DNA of 64,000 nt from an uncultured Spirochaetaceae bacterium. GTDB taxonomy: Bacteria; Spirochaetota; Spirochaetia; Sphaerochaetales; Sphaerochaetaceae. How positions within the stretch are numbered: position 1 is the first letter of the stretch; the number at the start of each line of letters is the position of its first letter. A model generated the notes under the pieces. That model saw only the letters and a program-made list of their open reading frames with translations. It searched no databases and was not told where the DNA came from. Where the stretch lies: positions 1 to 64,000 of the forward strand of contig OMYY01000005.1 of assembly GCA_900315435.1 (NCBI GenBank). The letters are read 5' to 3'. Positions 1 to 6,250 of the stretch are shown here, piece after piece. The position numbers and the translations under genes are program-made.

Positions 1-137
1 GGATGCTTACAAGTTTGAGGCCTCATTCCCTTTTTTTCTACCCCTATGGTGCCTTGTGCTTTCGCTTCATCCCACAAAAATCTGTATTGAGCCTTTTTTG
101 TACCCTGCTTTTGTGTGCCTGCCCATAGTCACGCTGA

Positions 138-165
138 TTGCATGTCGTTGCTCTTTCAGTATACA
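138..165 (+). promoter_or_regulatory. Putative promoter of metNI
   Basis: A TTGCAT box (138-143) is separated by 16 nt from TATACA (160-165). The predicted start lies near 172, just upstream of the metN ribosome-binding site GAGAGGAG. The preceding 137 bases hold no gene or clear structure that I can support. Confidence 0.5.
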
Positions 166-190
166 TTGGTACAAATGAGAGGAGCAGACC

Positions 191-1204
191 ATGCAGATTA
201 CGTTGAACCACCTGAAGCGAAGCTATGGTGATCTTCATGCGGTCAATGATGTCAGCCTCACCATTCCTTCCAACAAGATCTTCGGCATCATCGGCAAGAG
301 TGGTGCGGGCAAATCGACCTTGGTCCGGCTGATTTCCCTGTTGGAGAAGCCGGATTCCGGTGAAGTGTACTATGACGACAAACGAGTGGACAATTTGCCT
401 GTTGAGGAGCTGATGCTGCATCGGCGCCATATCGGCATGATTTTCCAGAACTTCAACTTGTTTTCCAGTCGTGATTGCGCTGGAAATATCGCCTATCCGA
501 TGGAAATCAACGGGTATAAGCGCGATGTGATCGATAAACGGGTCAAGGAACTGTTGCATATGGTAGGTCTTGACGGAAGGGAAAATGCACGTATCAGCAC
601 CCTCTCTGGCGGACAGAAGCAGCGTGTCGCCATCGCACGCGCCCTATCCTGCAACCCAGGAATCCTCTTTTGTGACGAAGCTACGAGTGCCCTCGACCCA
701 CAGACAACCAGCTCGATTCTCGACCTGATCAAGGAGTTGCAGAAGAAGATGAGCCTGACGGTGGTGATGATCACCCACCAGATGGAGGTCGTCCGGGACG
801 CCTGCGAGGAAGTCGCCGTCCTGAATGACGGCATCGTCGTCGAGCAGGGGAAGGTGGGCGATATCTTCAGCAAGCCACAGCATCCCGTCACCAAGGACTT
901 CCTTTCCCGCTTGGTTGGCGTGGACCAAGGCAAGAAGACCGATACGGTCTACCAATGGTCCCGCACAAAGGGTTCCTATATCCTCCGTTTTCCGGGCGAG
1001 GTGACCGACAAACCAGTCATCAGTATGATCAGCAAGAAGTTCGATGTGGATTTCAACCTGCGTGCCGGGGGAGTGCAGACCGTGGGAGGAGAGGAAATCG
1101 GCACGATGTACGTCGATATCATCTGCTCCGACCCGGCAAAGCTCCCCGAGGTCATCAGTGCCTTGCGCGGTGAGGGTCTGATTGTCGAGGAGGTCAAGAA
1201 ATGA
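191..1204 (+). CDS. metN: Methionine ABC transporter ATP-binding protein MetN
   Basis: This is the ATPase that powers methionine import at the cytoplasmic face of the membrane with MetI and MetQ. The 337-aa protein has a Walker A GKSGAGKST (about residues 35-43), the ABC signature LSGGQKQR and a DEATSALDP Walker B/D-loop. Its C-terminal ~75 residues match a NIL-type ligand-binding domain, which in MetN binds methionine and inhibits transport (family knowledge). The ATG is preceded by GAGAGGAG. The stop overlaps the metI start in an ATGA arrangement, which implies translational coupling. The substrate assignment rests on the NIL domain plus MetI and MetQ next door. Confidence 0.95.
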   Translation: MQITLNHLKRSYGDLHAVNDVSLTIPSNKIFGIIGKSGAGKSTLVRLISLLEKPDSGEVYYDDKRVDNLPVEELMLHRRHIGMIFQNFNLFSSRDCAGNIAYPMEINGYKRDVIDKRVKELLHMVGLDGRENARISTLSGGQKQRVAIARALSCNPGILFCDEATSALDPQTTSSILDLIKELQKKMSLTVVMITHQMEVVRDACEEVAVLNDGIVVEQGKVGDIFSKPQHPVTKDFLSRLVGVDQGKKTDTVYQWSRTKGSYILRFPGEVTDKPVISMISKKFDVDFNLRAGGVQTVGGEEIGTMYVDIICSDPAKLPEVISALRGEGLIVEEVKK

Positions 1205-1869
1205 ACTGGACTACCTTTTCCCGCCTGATTCTGCCTGCTACCGGCCAGACGCTGGTCATGGTTTTCTTTTCCACGCTTTTCTCCCTGATCCTGGGATTTC
1301 CGTTGGGTGTCCTGCTGATGGCGACCAGCCGTGAGGACCAGGGCGGCATCACGCCGCACCGCGTGCTGAACGAAGTGATGGACAAGATCGTCAATGTCCT
1401 GAGAAGCTTCCCTTTCATCATCCTGATGATCGTGCTCTTTCCCCTTTCCCGCCTGATTCTCCATACCGCTATCGGCACCAAGGCGACCATCGTCCCGCTT
1501 TCGATTGCCGCCGCTCCCTTCGTGGCTCGTGTCGTCGAGTCGGCGCTGAAAGAGGTCGATCCTGGAGTCATCCAGGCAGCAAGGGCGATGGGGTCGACCA
1601 ACCGGCAGATCATTGTGAAGGTGCTGGTTCCCGAGGCTCTTCCGAGCCTGATCGACGGCGTGACCTTGACCATCATCAACCTGATCGGCTACTCGGCCAT
1701 GGCCGGCGCCATCGGTGGTGGCGGCCTTGGCGACCTCGCCATCCGCTATGGGTACCAGCGCTTCAGGCCTGAGGTCATGGCGGTCGCCGTCATCGTGATC
1801 CTCGTGTTGGTCCAGGCGATCCAGCTGGCAGGCAACAAGCTGAGCGCCAGAATGCTGGCGAGCCGTTGA
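1201..1869 (+). CDS. metI: Methionine ABC transporter permease MetI
   Basis: Inner-membrane permease of the MetNIQ importer. The protein has 222 aa, normal for MetI, with about five hydrophobic segments. The EAA-type coupling motif EVDPGVIQAARAMGST lies near residue 120, and a conserved GGGGLGDLAIRYGY stretch follows. It starts 4 nt before the end of metN and is followed by an intrinsic terminator, so metNI form a two-gene unit separate from the solute-binding gene metQ. Family assignment is very secure. Confidence 0.95.
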   Translation: MNWTTFSRLILPATGQTLVMVFFSTLFSLILGFPLGVLLMATSREDQGGITPHRVLNEVMDKIVNVLRSFPFIILMIVLFPLSRLILHTAIGTKATIVPLSIAAAPFVARVVESALKEVDPGVIQAARAMGSTNRQIIVKVLVPEALPSLIDGVTLTIINLIGYSAMAGAIGGGGLGDLAIRYGYQRFRPEVMAVAVIVILVLVQAIQLAGNKLSARMLASR

Positions 1870-1891
1870 GCCGTGGTGTTCCCTCGAGCAT

Positions 1892-1921
1892 GCCCTCTCT
1901 TTGCGGAGAGGGCCTTTTTTT
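1892..1921 (+). terminator. Intrinsic terminator after metNI
   Basis: GCCCTCTC (1892-1899) pairs perfectly with GAGAGGGC (1906-1913) around a 6-nt loop and is followed by a run of seven T. It separates metNI from the metQ unit. Confidence 0.9.
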
Positions 1922-1925
1922 GAAA

Positions 1926-1938
1926 ATACAGTACATGC
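1926..1938 (+). repeat. 13-bp direct repeat, copy 1 (metI-metQ intergenic)
   Basis: ATACAGTACATGC occurs here and again at 2241-2253, flanking the palindrome, promoter and leader peptide of the metQ unit. Two identical 13-mers in about 330 bp are unlikely by chance. The role is unknown; protein-binding half sites are one possibility. Confidence 0.4.
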
Positions 1939-1964
1939 ATATATATCGAAATTTTTTACAAATT

Positions 1965-1989
1965 ATTAATTATATGTAATATAATTAAT
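1965..1989 (+). repeat. AT-only palindrome upstream of metQ promoter
   Basis: An 11-bp perfect inverted repeat (1965-1975 and 1979-1989) has a 3-nt spacer and consists of only A and T in its arms. It sits about 50 bp upstream of the putative metQ -35 box, inside an AT-rich block that contrasts with the GC-rich surroundings. It could be an operator or UP-like element. No cognate regulator is visible nearby. Confidence 0.45.
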
Positions 1990-2038
1990 TACGTGTAGAA
2001 AACAGACATTTTTGGCAATGCATTGAGGAAATACCCCC

Positions 2039-2067
2039 TTGCATTTGGGGAGAAGTTCCGCTATCGT
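2039..2067 (+). promoter_or_regulatory. Putative promoter of the metQ leader unit
   Basis: TTGCAT (2039-2044) and TATCGT (2062-2067) are separated by 17 nt. The -35 hexamer is the same as at metNI. Transcription would start near 2074, about 20 nt before the leader-peptide start and about 215 nt before metQ. Confidence 0.45.
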
Positions 2068-2094
2068 ATGGAGCCAACAACGAGAAGGAGAGAC

Positions 2095-2166
2095 ATGATG
2101 GACGACAAATTCTTCGCTATCGACAGCATGTGCATGATGTCTCTCATGATGCCCTGGCGGGCATAA
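2095..2166 (+). CDS. Methionine-rich leader peptide upstream of metQ
   Basis: This 23-aa reading frame, MMDDKFFAIDSM followed by CMMSLMMPWRA, has 7 Met codons including two tandem pairs near its end. A strong Shine-Dalgarno GAAGGAGAG lies just upstream. It lies alone between the putative promoter and metQ. GAGAGACAT (2088-2096), covering its ribosome-binding and start region, is perfectly complementary to ATGTCTCTC (2137-2145) in its own Met cluster. ATGCCC/GGGCAT (2149-2154/2159-2164) forms a second hairpin across the last Met codon and stop. Composition, position and structure match a ribosome-stalling leader peptide sensing charged Met-tRNA. The function is inferred. I do not know a described family for it. 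Confidence 0.7.
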   Translation: MMDDKFFAIDSMCMMSLMMPWRA

Positions 2167-2207
2167 CATCATTCATATTCATTCAACGGTCAATTTGGGT
2201 TTCTTGT

Positions 2208-2238
2208 AACGAAGGGCGTATGCCATATTCGTTTTGTT
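2208..2238 (+). promoter_or_regulatory. Terminator-like hairpin in metQ leader
   Basis: AACGAA (2208-2213) pairs with TTCGTT (2228-2233), and GGC/GCC (2215-2217/2222-2224) pair inside around a GTAT loop. A T-rich tail TTGTTCC follows. It lies 41 nt after the leader-peptide stop, where an attenuator would be expected. The stem has an internal bulge, so termination efficiency is uncertain. Confidence 0.4.
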
Positions 2239-2240
2239 CC

Positions 2241-2253
2241 ATACAGTACATGC
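2241..2253 (+). repeat. 13-bp direct repeat, copy 2 (metQ leader)
   Basis: Second copy of ATACAGTACATGC (first at 1926-1938). It lies about 20 nt upstream of the metQ Shine-Dalgarno, inside the transcribed leader. Confidence 0.4.
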
Positions 2254-2289
2254 TTACCATCCACCTATCTGGTGAGGAGAAATTTGATT

Positions 2290-3114
2290 ATGAAAAAGAC
2301 TTTGATTGCTGCTTTTGCTGTCTTGTTGTCGGTTTCCACCGTTTTTGCCAACGGTTCGAAGGAAGAGAAGAGCGCCACGCAGGCACAAGGACCGGTCACG
2401 CTGAAGGTCGGCGCCACCCCTGAGCCGCATGCCGCCCTGCTGAACTTGGTCGTCGACGACCTCGCCAAGCAGGACATCAACCTGCAGGTTGTCGAATTCA
2501 CCGACTATGTCACTCCGAACGAAGCCCTGGAGAACGGCGAGCTTGACGCCAACTACTTCCAGCACATCCCCTACCTTGATTCCTTCAACAAGGAGAGAGG
2601 CTATCATCTGGTCAACGCTGGCGGAATCCATGTCGAGCCGTTCGCCCTCTACTCCAAGAAGTACAAGAGTCTGGCCGATATCCCCAGTGGAGCTACCGTC
2701 GCGATCCCCAACGATCCGACCAACGAAGGCCGTGGCCTCCTGCTCCTGCAGGCTGCCGGCTTGCTGAAGCTGAACGACAATGCCGGACTGGAAGCCACGC
2801 CCGTCGATGTGAAGGAGAATCCGAAGAACCTGAAGTTCCAGGAAGTCGAGGCCGCCTCTCTGCCGAGAGTCCTTGATGACGTCGATGCTGCCGTCATCAA
2901 CGGCAACTACGCCATCCCCGCCGGCCTGGTCGCCACCCGTGATGGCTTGTTCGTCGAGGATTCCTCCTCTCCGTATGTCAATGTGATCGCCGTCAAGGCT
3001 GGCCATGAGAACGATTCCGCCATCAAGGCGCTGGTCGCCGCCCTGAAGAGCCAGAAGGTTGCCGACTACGTCGCACAGCACTATCCCAACGGTGAGGTCG
3101 TCCTGGTCAAGTAA
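2290..3114 (+). CDS. metQ: Methionine-binding protein MetQ (NlpA family)
   Basis: Extracytoplasmic solute-binding protein delivering methionine to MetNI. The 274-aa protein has a signal peptide (MKK, then a hydrophobic stretch, cleavage around VFA/NGS), then the NlpA core with VGATPEPHAALL, ANYFQHIPYLDSFN and the IPNDPTNEGRGL loop. I use the ATG at 2290, 10 nt after GAGGAG. An in-frame GTG at 2272 would overlap that site. Most MetQ proteins are lipoproteins, but no lipobox cysteine is present here, so signal peptidase I cleavage to a periplasmic protein is expected. It is transcribed separately from metNI, behind the Met-rich leader. Confidence 0.93.
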   Translation: MKKTLIAAFAVLLSVSTVFANGSKEEKSATQAQGPVTLKVGATPEPHAALLNLVVDDLAKQDINLQVVEFTDYVTPNEALENGELDANYFQHIPYLDSFNKERGYHLVNAGGIHVEPFALYSKKYKSLADIPSGATVAIPNDPTNEGRGLLLLQAAGLLKLNDNAGLEATPVDVKENPKNLKFQEVEAASLPRVLDDVDAAVINGNYAIPAGLVATRDGLFVEDSSSPYVNVIAVKAGHENDSAIKALVAALKSQKVADYVAQHYPNGEVVLVK

Positions 3115-3140
3115 CCGCGCTTTTCCTTGGTTTCCTCCAC

Positions 3141-3171
3141 GGAGGCTCCCGTCAGGGGCCTCCTTTCTTTT
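3141..3171 (+). terminator. Intrinsic terminator after metQ
   Basis: GGAGGC (3141-3146) pairs with GCCTCC (3158-3163). CCC/GGG extends the stem inside, with one bulged T and a GTCA loop. A T-rich tail follows. Confidence 0.8.
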
Positions 3172-3220
3172 GCCTGCTTTCCCTTTGTTACCTGTACGTT
3201 TGTTTCGTGTTTATAGAAGT

Positions 3221-4444
3221 ATGGAATATCTGATTGTCGCCTTGCTGGCGTTTACCGTTGTCCTGTTGCTGGTGGTTCTCATGCGGAAAGCGGGAAGTGG
3301 GCGGGATGGCGCCGTCCTCGCCGCTCAGATCGAGGCGGTCTCCCGGGAGAGTTCCCGGACCCGGAAAGAGTTGCTGGAAATGCTGGAGCAATACCGTCAG
3401 AGCGAGGAGCTCAGCCTGCGGGACCTGAAATCCCGGCTGGACCTTTCCTCGGGGCAGAGCCGGAAGGAACTGTTGGGAATGATGGAGCAGTACCGGCAGT
3501 CGGTGGGACAGCTGGAAAAGCAGGTTGCCTCCAGCTTGGAACACATCCGGAGCGACAACGAGAAACGGTTCTTCAGCCTGCAGCAGAGCGTCGACATGCG
3601 CCTGAAGAGTTCCTTGAGCACCTCGTTCTCTGCCGTCAGTGCCCAGCTGAACAAGGTCTATGAGGGTCTTGGACAGGTCAAGGAGCTGACCAGCGGAGTC
3701 GATGACCTGAAAAGGCTGATGGGGAACATCAAGACCCGCGGTACCATGGGGGAAGTCCAGGCGAAAAATATCCTGGACGACATCCTTGCGCCAAGCCAGT
3801 ACGAGGAAAATGTCGAGTGCAAGCCTCAAAGCGGGCAGCGGGTCGAGTTTGCCGTCCGCCTTCCTGGTACTGGCAGCGATGTCGTCTACCTTCCGATTGA
3901 CTGCAAATTCCCCAAAGAAGACTTCGAGCGGATCCTCAACGCCCAAGAGGCGGGTGACCGTGAGGCCTTGCAGTTGGCCCGCCGCGCGCTGGAGGTGCGG
4001 GTGAAGGGGGAGGCGAAGGATATCTCCGTCAAATACCTCGATCCGCCGCATACCACCGCCTTCGGAATCATGTTCCTGCCCAGCGAAGGATTGTATGCCG
4101 AGGTGATCCGGATTCCTGGCATCGTCGACGACCTGCAACGTACGTACAAGGTGGTGGTCAGCGGACCGACGACCTTGGCGGCGATTCTCAACAGCCTGCA
4201 GATGGGTTTCCGGACCTTGGCGATCCAGAAGCGCAGCGAGGAGGTCTGGAAGGTCCTTTCGGCGGTCCGCACGGAATTTGGACGATTCGGCGAGGAGCTG
4301 GATACCGCACAGAAACGGATCGGCCTGGTTGCCAGGTCCTTCGACGAGGTATCCAAGCGGACGAGGATGATGGACCGGAAGCTCAGTTCGGTGGAGATGA
4401 TGGAAGGCGACAAAGCGGCCGTCATGTTGCAGGATTTTGTATAA
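3221..4444 (+). CDS. rmuC: DNA recombination protein RmuC
   Basis: RmuC-family protein, associated with limiting inversions between short repeats in E. coli; its nuclease-like fold is predicted, and its biochemistry is poorly defined. The 407-aa protein has an N-terminal membrane segment (about residues 2-21), a long coiled coil rich in E/R/K/Q (about 30-170), and the conserved core with GTMGEVQAKNILDDIL, LPIDCKFPKEDFER and GIMFLPSEGLYAE. I start at the ATG at 3221 because the upstream reading frame overlaps metQ and its terminator. The Shine-Dalgarno is poor. It is monocistronic, between the metQ terminator and the argF promoter. Confidence 0.9.
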   Translation: MEYLIVALLAFTVVLLLVVLMRKAGSGRDGAVLAAQIEAVSRESSRTRKELLEMLEQYRQSEELSLRDLKSRLDLSSGQSRKELLGMMEQYRQSVGQLEKQVASSLEHIRSDNEKRFFSLQQSVDMRLKSSLSTSFSAVSAQLNKVYEGLGQVKELTSGVDDLKRLMGNIKTRGTMGEVQAKNILDDILAPSQYEENVECKPQSGQRVEFAVRLPGTGSDVVYLPIDCKFPKEDFERILNAQEAGDREALQLARRALEVRVKGEAKDISVKYLDPPHTTAFGIMFLPSEGLYAEVIRIPGIVDDLQRTYKVVVSGPTTLAAILNSLQMGFRTLAIQKRSEEVWKVLSAVRTEFGRFGEELDTAQKRIGLVARSFDEVSKRTRMMDRKLSSVEMMEGDKAAVMLQDFV

Positions 4445-4458
4445 ATTTGCACAACTTC

Positions 4459-4487
4459 TGGACAATATTGCATATTTATGTGATAAT
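4459..4487 (+). promoter_or_regulatory. Promoter of argF (extended -10)
   Basis: TGGACA (4459-4464), a 17-nt spacer and GATAAT (4482-4487), preceded by a TG extension. Start is expected near 4494, giving a short leader to the argF ATG at 4511. Confidence 0.65.
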
Positions 4488-4510
4488 TCCCCTCATGGCG
4501 GAGGATACGT

Positions 4511-5533
4511 ATGCAGTGCAATCTGAAAGGAAGAAGTTTCCTGACATTGAAGGATTATTCGAAAGAGGAAATCCTCTATCTTCTTGACCTGGCCGCGGCC
4601 TTGAAGGCGAAGAAGAAGGGCAAACCCCATCCTGCCTACGTGGACGGCAAACTGCTGGAGGGGAAGAACGTCGTGCTGATTTTCGACAAGACCAGCACCA
4701 GAACGCGCTGCGCTTTCGAGCTTGGCGCCAGTGACGAAGGCGCCCATGTGACCTACCTGACCGGAAGCCAGATGGGGAAGAAGGAGTCAATCGAGGATAC
4801 GGCAAAGGTCCTTGGCCGGATGTATGACGCGATCGAGTACCGGGGGTATTCGATGGACTTGGTGAAGGACTTGGTCCGCTATGGGGGTGTGCCCGTCTGG
4901 AACGGACTGACCGACGACGACCACCCGACCCAGACGTTGGCAGATTTCCTGACCGCGGTGGAGCATACCGGCAAATCGGTCGACCAGATGAAATTCGCCT
5001 ATGTCGGCGATGGCCGGAACAACGTGTCCAACGCCTTGTTGATGGGGGCGGTGAAGGTCGGCATGGACTTCAGCATCGCCACTCCGAAGGAACTCTGGCC
5101 GGACTCCGGCCTGCTCGCCTGGGCGGAGGCAGAGGCCGGAAAGAGCGGCAGCGTCATCCAGGTGACCACCGACCCGAACGAGGCGGTGAAGGGCGCCGAC
5201 GTGGTCTACACCGATGTCTGGGTCTCGATGGGAGAGGAGGCGAAAACCGCCGAGCGCATCAAGCTGCTGCGTCCCTATCAGGTGACGATGGACCTGCTGA
5301 AAGCCAGCGGAAACGAGAAGGTGCTTTTCGAGCACTGCCTGCCCTCGTTCCATGACCTCGGAACCCAGATTGGCAGGCAGATCCATGAACAGTACGGCCT
5401 GAAGGAGCTCGAAGTGACCGACGAGGTCTTCCGCTCTTCCCACTCCGTCGTCTTCGACGAGGCGGAAAACCGCCTGCACACCATCAAGGCTGTGGAAGTG
5501 GCCACCCTGAGCGACACGCTTGGGAAAAAATGA
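4511..5533 (+). CDS. argF: Ornithine carbamoyltransferase
   Basis: Cytosolic enzyme joining carbamoyl phosphate and ornithine to citrulline, or running in reverse in the arginine deiminase pathway. The 340-aa protein has the carbamoyl-phosphate motif STRTR (about residues 62-66), HPTQ in the second binding loop, the ornithine-loop DVWVSMGEE and the HCLP signature near the C terminus. A GGAGG site precedes the ATG. It stands alone with its own promoter; no arginine biosynthesis or arc genes are adjacent, so anabolic ArgF and catabolic ArcB roles cannot be separated here. Confidence 0.93.
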   Translation: MQCNLKGRSFLTLKDYSKEEILYLLDLAAALKAKKKGKPHPAYVDGKLLEGKNVVLIFDKTSTRTRCAFELGASDEGAHVTYLTGSQMGKKESIEDTAKVLGRMYDAIEYRGYSMDLVKDLVRYGGVPVWNGLTDDDHPTQTLADFLTAVEHTGKSVDQMKFAYVGDGRNNVSNALLMGAVKVGMDFSIATPKELWPDSGLLAWAEAEAGKSGSVIQVTTDPNEAVKGADVVYTDVWVSMGEEAKTAERIKLLRPYQVTMDLLKASGNEKVLFEHCLPSFHDLGTQIGRQIHEQYGLKELEVTDEVFRSSHSVVFDEAENRLHTIKAVEVATLSDTLGKK

Positions 5534-5593
5534 ACCAATCCGGGTGGTGTGGCTGACGAAAGCATGGTATAGTGTCAACAACAAGGTGTTGCC

Positions 5594-6187
5594 ATGCCAA
5601 AGAAAATAGACCATGAAGCGCGCAAGCAGGAAATCCTGCAGGCCGCGCTGAAGGTATTTGCCCGTGAGGGGTACCGGAATTCGAACCTGAGCCTGATCGC
5701 GGCCGAGTGCAGCCTGTCCCGGCCGACCATTTACCAGTATTTCACCGACAAGGAGGAAATCTACCACTATGCGGTGAAGCTGGTCACGGGCCGCATGTTC
5801 TCCAAATATGTGTCCTACGTCTGGCGTGACCCTAGCGGGGAGGTCGACAAGCTGATCCGGATCTGCGAGGACATCATCGACACTGCCGATGCCAACAACA
5901 TCGAAATCAGCAACTTGGTCGGAGTGATGATCCAGGTCAAGCACGAGGGCCGGGATTTCGAGGGAATGATCATGCACCGCACCGCAAAGCTCTCCATCCT
6001 CTTCAAGCGGCTGATCCGCTCCGGGATGGCAAACGGGGTGGTGAAGAGCTGCGATGTCGACAAGGTCGCCGAGCAGCTGATGGTGCTGCTGGAGGGGGCA
6101 TGCCTGCGGATTGCCTTCTTCAAGAAATACGATACCACGCAGGACAAGGACATTATCCGGACCTTCCTCATCTCCTTCAAAAAGTAG
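5594..6187 (+). CDS. TetR/AcrR-family transcriptional regulator
   Basis: Predicted DNA-binding repressor of 197 aa. The N-terminal ~55 residues form a TetR helix-turn-helix (ILQAALKVFAREGYRNSNLS, then a recognition helix ending PTIYQYFTDKEEIYHYAV). The C-terminal ligand-binding half is not recognisable to a subfamily. It follows argF by 60 bp, with a TATAGT box at 5568-5573 but no good -35. It precedes clpB on the same strand. The target genes and ligand are unknown. Confidence 0.85.
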   Translation: MPKKIDHEARKQEILQAALKVFAREGYRNSNLSLIAAECSLSRPTIYQYFTDKEEIYHYAVKLVTGRMFSKYVSYVWRDPSGEVDKLIRICEDIIDTADANNIEISNLVGVMIQVKHEGRDFEGMIMHRTAKLSILFKRLIRSGMANGVVKSCDVDKVAEQLMVLLEGACLRIAFFKKYDTTQDKDIIRTFLISFKK

Positions 6188-6211
6188 CCGATTCCCGTCA
6201 GCGTGAGTATA

Positions 6212-6242
6212 TTTCCTCCGTACGAGATGATTCCGGAGGGAG
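6212..6242 (+). promoter_or_regulatory. Hairpin masking the clpB ribosome-binding site
   Basis: CCTCCG (6215-6220) is perfectly complementary to CGGAGG (6234-6239), the clpB Shine-Dalgarno. Weaker T-G and T-A pairs extend it to 6212-6214/6240-6242, with a 13-nt loop. This geometry is that of a possible RNA thermometer on a heat-shock gene. Inferred from complementarity only. Confidence 0.45.
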
Positions 6243-6250
6243 AACGGAAT

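Noticed and set aside
1-190. SAM or S-box riboswitch upstream of metN
   Set aside because: The leader from the predicted start to metN is only about 20 nt and no riboswitch-like helices are visible.
3188-3217. Leaderless promoter for rmuC
   Set aside because: A TTACCT-18-TATAGA pair is present but would place the start at or inside the codon, 3 nt or more past the ATG; too weak to call.
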